Assembly: GCF_009834875.1 (NCBI RefSeq)
Contig: NZ_WVHT01000004.1
Span: forward strand, 1 to 64,000
DNA: 64,000 nt
Reading direction: 5' to 3'
DNA from: Hufsiella arboris
Lineage (GTDB): Bacteria; Bacteroidota; Bacteroidia; Sphingobacteriales; Sphingobacteriaceae
Made by a program: the position numbers and the translations under genes. How positions within the stretch are numbered: the stretch's first letter is position 1; each line of letters begins with the position of its first letter. The notes below the pieces were generated by a model. That model made no database searches. It had not been told where the DNA came from and was given only the letters and a program-made list of their open reading frames with translations. Positions 35,327 to 43,735 of the stretch are shown piece after piece.

Positions 35327-35896
35327 TTAATCCTCACCCCAGCGGTAGGACTCGTTCTCAAAACCGCAAAGATCAATAATACGGCTAACAACGGTTTCTG
35401 CGACATCTTCAATACTTTCCGGCAAACTATAAAATGATGGGTTTGCCGGGCAAATAATTCCACCTGCCTCAGTTATAATTTTCATATTGTTGATATGAAT
35501 CAAACTAAACGGAGTATCTCGTACAACCAGTACCAGCTTGCGGCGTTCCTTTAAAATTACATCTGCAGCGCGTGTGGTCAGATCGTTAGATACACCGGTA
35601 GCGATTCGACCCAATGTACCCATGGAACACGGACATACAATCATCGTGTCATACTTCGCTGAACCGGACGCGAAGGGTGCAAAAAAATCATCCTTTGAAT
35701 ACGTTTTAAACTGGTAATTCAGATAATCTGTATTTAGAAGCTCATATTCCCAAACCTGTTTTGCGTTGTCGGACATTATCAGACCGACGTCTTCAATCTG
35801 ATCGTGAAGCTTAGTGAGCTTGTCTAATAAAACTTTCGCGTATACGGCCCCGCTTGCTCCGGTAACGGCCAGGACGACCTTTTTTTTACGTGTCAT
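35327..35896 (-). CDS. ubiX: UbiX family flavin prenyltransferase
   Basis: About 189 residues. It prenylates FMN to make the cofactor of UbiD-type decarboxylases. The Rossmann start VVLAVTGASGAVYAKVLLDKL, CPCSMGTLGRIATGVSNDLTTRAADVILKERRKLVLVVRDTP and the C-terminal GGIICPANPSFYSLPES block fit the family closely. The start is the ATG at 35896; the in-frame TTG at 35905 overlaps the -7 box. No ubiD gene is in the window. Confidence 0.92.
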   Translation of the reverse strand: MTRKKKVVLAVTGASGAVYAKVLLDKLTKLHDQIEDVGLIMSDNAKQVWEYELLNTDYLNYQFKTYSKDDFFAPFASGSAKYDTMIVCPCSMGTLGRIATGVSNDLTTRAADVILKERRKLVLVVRDTPFSLIHINNMKIITEAGGIICPANPSFYSLPESIEDVAETVVSRIIDLCGFENESYRWGED

Positions 35897-35902
35897 ATCG
35901 AA

Positions 35903-35910
35903 CAAATATA
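35903..35910 (-). promoter_or_regulatory. -7 box for ubiX
   Basis: TATATTTG on the minus strand, ending 6 nt before the ATG at 35896, so the transcript would be almost leaderless. Confidence 0.5.
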
Positions 35911-35930
35911 ACCTGAAATAAGAGCAATAA

Positions 35931-35997
35931 AAAAGGGTCGAATACTAGTACTCGACCCTACATCTACCTATGAAAAACATGCCCTTTGGGAGGGCAT
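35931..35997 (-). ncRNA. candidate small RNA of about 65 nt
   Basis: Minus-strand order: a TATATTTG -7 box (36007-36000) with a TTTG 17 nt upstream, then a 5' hairpin ATGCCCT/AGGGCAT (35997-35991 with 35985-35979), a 19-nt unpaired stretch, then a terminator hairpin AGGGTCGA/TCGACCCT (35959-35952 with 35941-35934) followed by TTTTTTATT. No minus-strand ORF lies upstream that would need this terminator. A plus-strand 16-codon frame (35971-36021) also exists but lacks a promoter box. The size and layout suit an independent regulatory RNA; I cannot name a family. Confidence 0.5.
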
Positions 35998-35999
35998 TA

Positions 36000-36028
36000 C
36001 AAATATACACAATAAATTGAATTGCAAA
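36000..36028 (-). promoter_or_regulatory. promoter of the candidate small RNA
   Basis: TTTG at 36028-36025 and TATATTTG at 36007-36000 on the minus strand, with a 17-nt spacer, slightly shorter than the 19 nt seen for the tRNA-His promoter. Confidence 0.45.
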
Positions 36029-36213
36029 TTTTTTTTTTAAGAAATGAGTTTAAACGCACATTTTCTCAATAACTTGAAAATCAAGTGACTAAAAAAACAT
36101 CAGTGAAGTTATGACGATTATTGATTGAATCACTGCTCTGTTGTCTCAGATTTTTCTTCGCAAACCTTAAAAAATTTCGAAACATTTTCCAGCTTCATAC
36201 GTAGGTTTTAATT

Positions 36214-36465
36214 ATGATCATCTCTCCGGAAATATTGAAAAGATTTAAAATTGAGCCGGAATTCCTGAAAAACGGAAAGGTCAAGTACCGGCTTTTCAAT
36301 CATTATGTGATGGAAATATTGGAAAAGAACGGCCGTTATCTTTACGAAGTTTTTTGGGAGAACTGGGGCAGAAAAATTTCGTTTAGCTCTGGTGAATTAA
36401 AGAATGAAGATGATTTCATCTACTTTATCGAGTATTCGGAAGAGTGTGTAAGCTCTTTTGAATAA
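36214..36465 (+). CDS. hypothetical protein, 83 residues
   Basis: An acidic, aromatic-rich small cytosolic protein starting MIISPEILKRFKIEPEF, with no signal peptide, membrane segment or motif I recognise. The codon use and clean ATG support it being a real gene. It stands alone between the candidate sRNA and tRNA-His on the plus strand. No function can be proposed. Confidence 0.6.
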   Translation: MIISPEILKRFKIEPEFLKNGKVKYRLFNHYVMEILEKNGRYLYEVFWENWGRKISFSSGELKNEDDFIYFIEYSEECVSSFE

Positions 36466-36554
36466 GTAAACAGTTATTCCACCGGCTGTTCATTTATTTG
36501 CCAAATTGACTATCAGCAATTTGCGGGCAATTTTAAAAAAACAACCTTTAAAAC

Positions 36555-36584
36555 TTGATAATAGAATAAAGATTGATATTTTTG
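36555..36584 (+). promoter_or_regulatory. promoter of tRNA-His
   Basis: TTG (36555-36557) and TATTTTTG (36577-36584) with a 19-nt spacer: a full Bacteroidota -33/-7 promoter, 14 nt before the tRNA. Confidence 0.75.
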
Positions 36585-36598
36585 CAATCTCATAAACG

Positions 36599-36672
36599 GT
36601 AGGTATAGCTCAGTTGGTTAGAGCACTAGATTGTGGTTCTAGGGGTCGTGGGTTCGAGCCCCATTACTTACC
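36599..36672 (+). tRNA. tRNA-His (anticodon GTG)
   Basis: A full cloverleaf can be drawn: acceptor GTAGGTA with TACTTAC (one G-T pair), D arm AGCTC/GAGC, anticodon stem CTAGA/TCTAG with loop TTGTGGT, and T arm GTGGG-TTCGAGC-CCCAT. An extra G at 36598 faces the discriminator C at 36672, the G-1:C73 pair that identifies tRNA-His. CCA is not encoded. Confidence 0.95.
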
Positions 36673-36680
36673 CGAAATAT

Positions 36681-36706
36681 AAGCAGCTTAACGGCTGCTT
36701 TTTTTG
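36681..36706 (+). terminator. terminator after tRNA-His
   Basis: AAGCAGC/GCTGCTT stem, TTAACG loop, then TTTTT. Confidence 0.8.
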
Positions 36707-36769
36707 TTTCCAGTATTTCCGTTGTTGGAAAATTGAACATCTTTACCAAGTAATCAGTCAGCTCATCAA

Positions 36770-38044
36770 ATGAAATCGTTGATTCTTTTTTCTGCCGCGA
36801 CTATATTGTCAGGATTTTGCGGAATAGCAAATGCCCAACCCGTTAAAACTAAAGTTGTAAAGTCAACAACTGGTTATACGCTAACGCGAAACGGAAAACC
36901 ATATTTCATAAAGGGTGCAGGCGGCAAAAAGTACATTGATCGCTTAGCAAAGTACGGAGGTAATTCAGTCAGGACCTGGGATACCAGAGACGCTGATACT
37001 ATTTTAGACAATGCTCAAAAGCTTGGCCTCACAGTAACTTTGGGGTTAAACGTTGCGCGTGAACGTCATGGTTTCAACTACAACGATACCGCCGCGGTAC
37101 ACAAACAACTCGAAACATTGCGTCAGCAAGTAATTAAATATCGGAATCATCCGGCGCTTCTGGCATGGGGAATTGGAAATGAGCTGAACCTTGACTATAA
37201 AAACCCAAAGGTTTGGGACGCAGTAAATGATATTTCAAAAATGATCCACCAGGAAGACCCGAATCATTTAAGCACGACGATGCTTGCTGGTGTCAATCCA
37301 GGTGTTATGAGTGAGCTATTGCCACGATGCCGCGACCTTGATCTTTTGTCTGTCCAGGTATATGGCGGACTCGCCAGTGTTCCGCAACAAATTCGCCAGG
37401 CTGGTTATAATGGGCCTTATATGGTAACTGAATGGGGACCAACCGGTCACTGGGAAGGCCCACAAACACCATGGAAGGCGTCTGTTGAGGAGACGAGCAG
37501 CCAAAAAGCCGCCGTTTATAAAAGCCGCTACGAAGCTTCTATTAAGGTTGACAAAAACTGTGTCGGGTCGTATGTTTTTCTTTGGGGACAGAAACAGGAA
37601 CGTACACCAACGTGGTACGGTTTATTTACCGAATCCGGCGAGGAAACGGAAGTAATTGATGTTATGCAATATTTATGGACAGGGAAATGGCCTGCTAATC
37701 GCGCACCGCATATTGACTCGTTAACACTGGACGGGAAGCAAGTACTTGACTTTATCACATTGCAGCCAGGCAAAACGTATGCTGCCAGGTTATTTGGAAA
37801 AGACCCCGACCATGATAAACTAACGGCACGCTGGGAGTTGCTTCCGGAAAGCACTGATCTGAAAACCGGCGGCGACCGCGAATCAAGACCACAGCCAATA
37901 TCCGGATTAGTAAACAGCGCTAATGATAAAGGTGCTACAGTAAAAGCGCCTGATAAAGAGGGCGCTTATCGCCTGTTTGTTTATCTAAGTGACGGAAACA
38001 ACAAGGTTGGAACGGCCAACATCCCGTTTCTTGTTAAAGAGTAG
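36770..38044 (+). CDS. secreted glycoside hydrolase-like TIM-barrel protein
   Basis: A 424-residue protein with a signal peptide (ILFSAATILSGFCGIANAQ). The barrel resembles the catalytic domain of GH2/GH5-type enzymes: YFIKGAGGKKYIDRLAKYGGNSVRTWD, YRNHPALLAWGIGNELNLDY with the likely acid/base glutamate in GNEL, and PYMVTEWGPTGHW with the likely nucleophile glutamate in TEWG. A C-terminal domain of about 110 residues (LTLDGKQVLDFITLQPGKTY onward) looks immunoglobulin-like. The substrate is not predictable; no carbohydrate-uptake genes are adjacent. Confidence 0.82.
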   Translation: MKSLILFSAATILSGFCGIANAQPVKTKVVKSTTGYTLTRNGKPYFIKGAGGKKYIDRLAKYGGNSVRTWDTRDADTILDNAQKLGLTVTLGLNVARERHGFNYNDTAAVHKQLETLRQQVIKYRNHPALLAWGIGNELNLDYKNPKVWDAVNDISKMIHQEDPNHLSTTMLAGVNPGVMSELLPRCRDLDLLSVQVYGGLASVPQQIRQAGYNGPYMVTEWGPTGHWEGPQTPWKASVEETSSQKAAVYKSRYEASIKVDKNCVGSYVFLWGQKQERTPTWYGLFTESGEETEVIDVMQYLWTGKWPANRAPHIDSLTLDGKQVLDFITLQPGKTYAARLFGKDPDHDKLTARWELLPESTDLKTGGDRESRPQPISGLVNSANDKGATVKAPDKEGAYRLFVYLSDGNNKVGTANIPFLVKE

Positions 38045-38093
38045 TGCATTTAGCGGCTTTTAACTGAAATAATTTTAAGATGTTTGCAGACAA

Positions 38094-38570
38094 ATGGCGA
38101 TTGAAATTTTTACAGACGGAGCTTCAAGCGGAAATCCGGGACCAGGTGGTTATGGGACCATTTTAAGGTCTGGCCAGCATTATAAGGAGATTTCCGGCGG
38201 ATTCCGGAAGACTACGAATAACCGGATGGAACTGCTCGCCGTTATCGTCGGATTAGAAGCCATAAAAAAACCTAAACAAGATATCGTTATCTATTCCGAC
38301 TCAAAGTATGTTGTAGATGCCGTTGAAAAGAAATGGGTATTCGGCTGGCTGAACAAAGGGTTTGAAGGCAAAAAAAATAAGGATCTCTGGATCCGCTTCC
38401 TTGCATCTTACAAACTGCATAATATCAGATTTCAATGGATTAAAGGCCATGCCGGCCACCCTGAGAATGAGCGTTGCGACAGGCTCGCCGTAGCCGCGTA
38501 CCTGCAGAAAGATAAGCTACTCATTGACTCTGTTTTCGAAGAGGAATGTAAAAGGCAATCGCTGCTTTAA
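38094..38570 (+). CDS. rnhA: ribonuclease HI
   Basis: RNase HI (158 residues) cuts RNA in RNA-DNA hybrids. Catalytic acids sit in IFTDGASSGNPGPGGYG (Asp), NRMELLAVIVGLEA (Glu), IYSDSKYVVDAVEKKW (Asp) and the histidine/aspartate part KGHAGHPENERCDRLA. The length equals the E. coli enzyme. It converges with fbp, 17 bp away. Confidence 0.95.
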   Translation: MAIEIFTDGASSGNPGPGGYGTILRSGQHYKEISGGFRKTTNNRMELLAVIVGLEAIKKPKQDIVIYSDSKYVVDAVEKKWVFGWLNKGFEGKKNKDLWIRFLASYKLHNIRFQWIKGHAGHPENERCDRLAVAAYLQKDKLLIDSVFEEECKRQSLL

Positions 38571-38587
38571 ACTTTCATTTCTTGACG

Positions 38588-39604
38588 CTATTCGCCCAAT
38601 TCCGGAAACTCGTTTAACAATTGCTCCACTTTTGATACCATGTTTTCTGAGCCAATATAAATGGATGATCGCTGGTGGAGTTCATTTACTTCCAGTTCGA
38701 GAATACGTTGCTGACCGGTCGTTGCTCTTCCCCCGGCCTGCTCAACGATAAATGCCATAGGATTACACTCGTAAACCAGTCGAAGTTTTCCTTTAGGAGC
38801 ATTTACGGATGCGGGGTACATAAAAATCCCTCCTTTTATCATACTGCGGTGTAGATCAGCGATCATTGAGCCAACATACCGGGCGGTATAAGGCCGGCCG
38901 GTAGCTTCATCCTCTTCCTGGCAAAACTTAATGTATTTTTTCAGCCCTTCCGGAAACTGCCTATAATTACCTTCGTTAACAGAGTAAATATATCCGTCCT
39001 TCGGCATCGTCATATCGGGATTTGAGAGGCAAAATTCGCCGATGGAGGGATCGAGCGTAAAGCCATTCACTCCTTTGCCCGTTGTGTAAACCAGCATAGT
39101 CGATGTTCCATAAATGACATAACCTGCTGCAACCTGATTAATACCTTTTTGATAGATATCTTCGAGCGTGCACCTGCCATCAATAGACCTCCGGCGGTAA
39201 ATAGAAAAAACTGTGCCTACACTTACATTAACCTCAATATTCGACGAGCCGTCAAGCGGATCGATAGCTACAATATATTTTGCATCGCTTGACACCGGTG
39301 AGTCTATATGATTTACTTCCTCGTTTTCTTCCGAAACAACCATGCAGCATTCGCCTCCGCTTGTCAGCGCGGCTATAAACTGTTCATTGGCGTAAACGTC
39401 TAATTTTTTTTGCGATTCACCCTGTATATTGGTGGTTCCTACTTCACCTAAAATATCGATTAGCCCGGCCTTATTAATTTCGCGGTTTACAATTTTTGCT
39501 GCAATTCCTATGTCGCGAAGCAATCGTGACAACTCTCCTTTCGCATAGGGAAAATCAGCTTGTTTTTCAATAATAAATTGACCGAGTGTTTTTACAGGAT
39601 GCAT
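38588..39604 (-). CDS. fbp: fructose-1,6-bisphosphatase class 1
   Basis: FBPase (338 residues from the [11 protein letters not shown] start) is the committed gluconeogenic step. Blocks: [40 protein letters not shown] (metal-binding DPLDGS), [23 protein letters not shown], and [21 protein letters not shown] chose 39604 because the longer frame to 39661 would overlap the upstream phosphoesterase gene and adds residues foreign to the family. Confidence 0.95.
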   Translation of the reverse strand: MHPVKTLGQFIIEKQADFPYAKGELSRLLRDIGIAAKIVNREINKAGLIDILGEVGTTNIQGESQKKLDVYANEQFIAALTSGGECCMVVSEENEEVNHIDSPVSSDAKYIVAIDPLDGSSNIEVNVSVGTVFSIYRRRSIDGRCTLEDIYQKGINQVAAGYVIYGTSTMLVYTTGKGVNGFTLDPSIGEFCLSNPDMTMPKDGYIYSVNEGNYRQFPEGLKKYIKFCQEEDEATGRPYTARYVGSMIADLHRSMIKGGIFMYPASVNAPKGKLRLVYECNPMAFIVEQAGGRATTGQQRILELEVNELHQRSSIYIGSENMVSKVEQLLNEFPELGE

Positions 39605-39611
39605 GCTTTCT

Positions 39612-40106
39612 TTATTTAGGACCCAATTCAATAATCTCCAGATCGAGGATTCTATCTTCAATAATATTAAACCTGAGCAAAGTCCGCAACCTGTGCCAAC
39701 CTTGTTTGCCGGCAGCGCCCGGATTCATATGCAGACAGGATATTTTCTTATCGTAAATAACCTTTAAAATATGAGAATGCCCGGTTATAAACAGTTTTGG
39801 CGGATTACGATAAATTTCAGCGCGAATCTTAGGACTGTACTTATCAGGATAACCTCCAATATGGGTCATCCAGACGTCGACGCTCTCACACATAAACCGT
39901 AAATTCTCCGGATAAGTCAACCGGATATCCTTGCCATCAATATTTCCAAAAACACCTTTTAAGGGTTTAAAATTCGCTAATCTGTCGGCTAGTTCAATTG
40001 AACCGAAATCACCGGCATGCCAGATCTCGTCGCGATCATCGAAATACTTAAAAACCAAGTCGTCCAGGTAGTTATGTGTATCGGAAATTAGCCCAATTTT
40101 AACCAT
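39612..40106 (-). CDS. YfcE/MJ0936 family metallophosphoesterase
   Basis: A 164-residue calcineurin-like phosphoesterase. Metal ligands are visible in [13 protein letters not shown] (D-x-H), [10 protein letters not shown] (GD), VFGNIDGKD (GN-x-D), and TGHSHILKV (GHSH). Members hydrolyse phosphodiesters in vitro; physiological role is unclear. It lies between trmN6 and fbp, all on the minus strand with gaps of 7 bp, so they form an operon. Confidence 0.92.
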   Translation of the reverse strand: MVKIGLISDTHNYLDDLVFKYFDDRDEIWHAGDFGSIELADRLANFKPLKGVFGNIDGKDIRLTYPENLRFMCESVDVWMTHIGGYPDKYSPKIRAEIYRNPPKLFITGHSHILKVIYDKKISCLHMNPGAAGKQGWHRLRTLLRFNIIEDRILDLEIIELGPK

Positions 40107-40113
40107 GACAATA

Positions 40114-40815
40114 TTAAAAATTTATGAAGAAGTCTTTTAGAGCCTCGCGATATTGTGCTGAATATTGTCCGGGGCCTGAGTAAATAACGAATTGCGTTTC
40201 ATGCACTTGTCGCTTTTGCTTGCTTAAAGAGATAATGTGCCTGTGCTCCTGACTGCTTTCGAATGACTTCAGCCGTATCATTAAATGAAGGTGAAAGTCG
40301 AATTTTTCTGCAGCGATTAAAACTTTCTGAGCTGTATCAGGAGGAAGGATTAGCCATAACTCACCCGATTGTTTTAAAAAAGTCTTCGCCGCAAGAAGTA
40401 AATCATCAAAAAAAGACATGTCAGCGTGTTTTGCAATTTCCTTTTGCTTGTTTGGCGATTTCAATGCATCGATAAAAAAGGGCGGATTAGAAACAATCAA
40501 ATCTACCGGTTCCTGTTCCGCCACAAAATAACTTTGAAAAGGCCCGCTATATGCTTCTACCCGCGATAAAAACGATGATTCTGAAAAGTTTTTCTTCGCA
40601 GTTTTCACGGCTTTCTCATCAAGCTCTATCCCGGTAAGCGCGGCATTTTCAAAGCGCTGCGCAAGCATAAGAGCGATGACGCCGGTACCGGTTCCTATAT
40701 CAATTATTCTTTTGGGAGTTTCTGATACTAACAAGGCAGCCAGCAGTACGCCATCTGTATTAATTTTCATAGCGCAATCGGTTTGATCGACGCTGAACTG
40801 TTTAAATCTAAACAT
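40114..40815 (-). CDS. tRNA1(Val) (adenine(37)-N6)-methyltransferase family protein
   Basis: A 233-residue class I methyltransferase of the YfiC/TrmN6 type. SAM-binding RIIDIGTGTGVIALMLAQR and the N6-adenine signature VSNPPFFIDAL (NPPF) are clear; the start MFRFKQFSVDQTDCAMKINTDGVLLA and HxxHRHIISLSK end are typical. It methylates A37 of a valine tRNA in E. coli. First gene of the trmN6-yfcE-fbp group. Confidence 0.9.
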   Translation of the reverse strand: MFRFKQFSVDQTDCAMKINTDGVLLAALLVSETPKRIIDIGTGTGVIALMLAQRFENAALTGIELDEKAVKTAKKNFSESSFLSRVEAYSGPFQSYFVAEQEPVDLIVSNPPFFIDALKSPNKQKEIAKHADMSFFDDLLLAAKTFLKQSGELWLILPPDTAQKVLIAAEKFDFHLHLMIRLKSFESSQEHRHIISLSKQKRQVHETQFVIYSGPGQYSAQYREALKDFFINF

Positions 40816-40895
40816 AATTCAAATTAGATAGAACCGACATTAAAGTAGATTGTTATTAATCCAAATCCTATTGTTAAACTTAAATTAATAACATC

Positions 40896-41018
40896 ATGCC
40901 TAACAGTAAAAAAGATTCAAAAAGCAAAGCATCTCAGGAAATGAGATCGCCAAACACTTCAAAATCAGAAAAGTCAAAAGCAGCAAAAGAGCTGAATTCC
41001 GACAAAAAGAAAAAATAA
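40896..41018 (+). CDS. 40-residue lysine/serine-rich disordered protein
   Basis: An ATG-to-TAA frame of 41 codons encoding a protein made mostly of K, S, A and N (starts MPNSKKDSKSKAS, ends in SDKKKK). It is followed 13 bp later by a perfect terminator palindrome, which supports transcription as a separate small gene. Composition suggests an intrinsically disordered, possibly nucleic-acid-binding protein, similar in feel to stress-induced lysine-rich peptides. No family is recognised. Confidence 0.55.
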   Translation: MPNSKKDSKSKASQEMRSPNTSKSEKSKAAKELNSDKKKK

Positions 41019-41030
41019 GACTTCAAAAGA

Positions 41031-41055
41031 AAGGCCCCGATCGGGGCCTTCTTAT
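41031..41055 (+). terminator. terminator, 20-bp perfect palindrome
   Basis: AAGGCCCCGA/TCGGGGCCTT is fully self-complementary and lies between the lysine-rich ORF and the convergent purL gene, so it can serve both. Confidence 0.75.
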
Positions 41056-41059
41056 TTCT

Positions 41060-43282
41060 CTAGTTTCCAAGAATGTTATGCAACACGCTGTCGAATACTT
41101 GTTTTGATTCTCCAACAGTAGAAAACAACTCGTTATCGACAATCAGGCTTCCGGATGTTACGGTACCCAGCAATGAAAACTCTATTTCTGAAGTTGCCAT
41201 CGTTTCAACGAATTGATCTTGTTTCTCGGGTTTAACAGATACTACGATACGGCCCTGTGCTTCTCCGAAAAGAAATGCATCTTTACGAATATCCGAATCG
41301 CTTTCGATATCGAAGCCTAAGTTTTGCGGCATCGCCGATTCAAATAACGTTATATACAAGCCGCCGTCAGCTACGTCATGCGCCGATTCGATCAGTTTTT
41401 CGCCGATAAGTTGCTTAATTACCTGGTGGGTGGCATATTCTTTTTCCAAATCAAAATAAGGAGCCGGCGAAGCGGTAATTTTGTGGAAAGAAGCCAGGTA
41501 TTGTGACGAGGAAATATCGTTTTTACTTTCACCAACAAGGAAAATCAGATCACCTTCTGATTTAAAATCAGAAGTCATTACGCTGTCCAGGTCATCAATT
41601 ACGCCAAGCATACCGATAGTCGGCGTAGGAAAAACCGGGCCTTCGTCCGACGACTGGTTATAAAACGAAACGTTACCGCCGGTAACAGGTGTTTCAAACT
41701 TGGTACAAGCTTTAGACATTCCCTTGATCGCACTTACAAACTGCCAGTAAACTTCCGGAACATATGGATTCCCGAAATTTAAACAATTGGTGATCGCCAC
41801 CGGTTCCGCCCCAGAGCAAGTTAGGTTCCGTGCAGCTTCAGCTACCGCAATAGCACAGCCAGTTTCAGGGTCGGCATTTACATACCTTGAGTTACAGTCA
41901 ACAGTAAGGGCGATCGCTTTGTCAGTATCTTTAACAGCAACAATCGCCGCGTCACTTGGACGGTTGGTTGTGACTGTGGAGGTTCCGATCATTGAATCGT
42001 ACTGGTCAGTTACCCAACGTTTTGATGCAATATTATGATGTGAAACCAGGTGTTCTGCAACTACTTTCAGGTCTTGCGGCTCCTCAACCCGGTCTATCGA
42101 AAATTTCTTGTATTCTTCGAAGTAAGCTGGTTCCTTATATTCCCGGTGATAAACCGGTGCTCCGCCACCTAAAACGAGGTCGTCCGCAGGTACGTCGGCA
42201 ACCAATTCGCCGTTAACGAAATATTCCAGTCGTTTTGTATCCGTTACTTCCCCGATAATGGCACAGTTGAGATCCCATTTGTCGAAAACTGCTTCCACAT
42301 CCTTTTCCCTGCCTTTTTCAACGACAATCAGCATACGTTCCTGCGATTCGGACAAAAGAATCTCAAAAGGCTTCATGTTTTGCTGTCTTGTCGGAACGCG
42401 ATCAAGATAAATGCGCATTCCATGCTCGCCTTTAGCCGACATTTCTGAATTTGAACAAATGATACCGGCAGCGCCCATATCCTGCATACCTACCACAGCT
42501 CCGGTTTTGATCACCTCAAGCGTAGCTTCTAATAAAAGTTTCTCCTGGAACGGATCGCCAACCTGAACGGAAGGTAAATCGTTCACCGAATCTTCGGTAA
42601 TATCTTTTGAAGCGAAAGCCGCTCCGTGAATTCCGTCTTTACCGGTAGAAGAGCCAACAATATAAACCGGGTTTCCAACTCCGTAGGAAGTTGCCGATAC
42701 TGTTTCGCCAACTCTCACAATGCCGGCCGACATGGCATTTACCAATGGATTGATATTGTACGACTCGTCAAAAAACAACTCGCCACCCACCGTCGGAATA
42801 CCGAACGCGTTGCCGTAGTCGCCAATTCCTTTTACCACGCCTTTGATTAGCCATTTGGTTTTTTCCAGGTTTATATCGCCAAAACGCAGCGAATTAAGTT
42901 GTGCGATCGGGCGTGCGCCCATGGTAAAAATATCGCGGTTGATCCCACCAACACCGGTAGCGGCACCCTGATAAGGCTCGAGAGCCGAAGGATGATTGTG
43001 CGATTCTATCTTGAATACACAGGCAATTCCGTCACCAAGGTCAACCATTCCTGCGTTTTCCTCACCTGCTTTTGCAAGCATTCGCGGGCCATCCTTTGGC
43101 AAAGTTTTTAGCCAAACTATTGAGTTTTTATAAGAGCAATGTTCGCTCCACATCACCGAAAAGATCGACAGTTCTGTAAAGTTGGGTACGCGACCTAAAA
43201 TTTCCTTTATACGATCGAATTCTTCCGGCCTTAGGCCTAGTTCCTGAGCGGTTTCAACGGTTGTAAGCTGATTATTTTCCAA
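41060..43282 (-). CDS. purL: phosphoribosylformylglycinamidine synthase subunit PurL
   Basis: PurL (about 740 residues), the small-type synthase that acts with PurS and PurQ. Blocks: LGRVPNFTELSIFSVMWSEHCSYKNS, FKIESHNHPSALEPYQGAATGVGGI, GDPFQEKLLLEATLEV, VGMQDMGAAGIICSNSEM, CLNFGNPYVPEVYWQF. The start is probably the TTG at 43282 (ENNQLTTVETAQELGL matches the family). The longer frame begins at a TTG inside the -7 box at 43310-43317, so it cannot be the transcribed start. Confidence 0.94.
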   Translation of the reverse strand: MENNQLTTVETAQELGLRPEEFDRIKEILGRVPNFTELSIFSVMWSEHCSYKNSIVWLKTLPKDGPRMLAKAGEENAGMVDLGDGIACVFKIESHNHPSALEPYQGAATGVGGINRDIFTMGARPIAQLNSLRFGDINLEKTKWLIKGVVKGIGDYGNAFGIPTVGGELFFDESYNINPLVNAMSAGIVRVGETVSATSYGVGNPVYIVGSSTGKDGIHGAAFASKDITEDSVNDLPSVQVGDPFQEKLLLEATLEVIKTGAVVGMQDMGAAGIICSNSEMSAKGEHGMRIYLDRVPTRQQNMKPFEILLSESQERMLIVVEKGREKDVEAVFDKWDLNCAIIGEVTDTKRLEYFVNGELVADVPADDLVLGGGAPVYHREYKEPAYFEEYKKFSIDRVEEPQDLKVVAEHLVSHHNIASKRWVTDQYDSMIGTSTVTTNRPSDAAIVAVKDTDKAIALTVDCNSRYVNADPETGCAIAVAEAARNLTCSGAEPVAITNCLNFGNPYVPEVYWQFVSAIKGMSKACTKFETPVTGGNVSFYNQSSDEGPVFPTPTIGMLGVIDDLDSVMTSDFKSEGDLIFLVGESKNDISSSQYLASFHKITASPAPYFDLEKEYATHQVIKQLIGEKLIESAHDVADGGLYITLFESAMPQNLGFDIESDSDIRKDAFLFGEAQGRIVVSVKPEKQDQFVETMATSEIEFSLLGTVTSGSLIVDNELFSTVGESKQVFDSVLHNILGN

Positions 43283-43309
43283 TGTTATTTGGGTTTTGAA
43301 GAGACGGGG

Positions 43310-43317
43310 CAAAGGTA
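43310..43317 (-). promoter_or_regulatory. -7 box for purL
   Basis: TACCTTTG on the minus strand, 27 nt before the TTG start at 43282. Confidence 0.55.
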
Positions 43318-43389
43318 GGAAAATCGAAGTTAAATAACCAGTTTAAAAGGTTAATCAATCGTGATTTCACGAAGCGTGATACGATTTAG

Positions 43390-43735
43390 ATAAAATGTGG
43401 GTTTTCGTTAATTCTATATTTTAAGCCCGATAATTATTGAACCAATGAAGAAGCACTTTACCGGATTATAAAAAACCTGGGATGACTTATTGAAAACGAA
43501 CGCTCATCACTTTTTGCATTTGCAGCCCCGCCATTCAGTCCAAGTCCTCGCCACAGGCACACAAACCAACGCTTTGCTGCGGGCTTTACCTTGCTGTCGG
43601 GTTTACTACCGAACGGCTTGATTTTCATGGCGAAATGGAGCCTGTGCACTGAGTCGGCGCTGTATTGCAAGCACGTCCTTCCAACTAGCAGGAAAGTTTT
43701 TGCCAATTCTAACATTCACTTCCCTCGTAGGTTCC
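43390..43735. other. intergenic region with an atypical GC-rich block
   Basis: About 350 bp between purL and the deacetylase gene without a convincing gene. The part at roughly 43510-43690 is clearly more GC-rich than its flanks and has open frames on both strands (for example 43458-43715 minus), but none starts or reads like a protein I know. It could be a non-coding repeat or the remains of an insertion. Confidence 0.4.

Noticed and set aside
36001-36200. Possible plus-strand mini-ORF and leader peptide (MKNMPFGRALQIYTIN) at 35971-36021
   Set aside because: No -7 box upstream on the plus strand; the hairpins fit a minus-strand RNA better.
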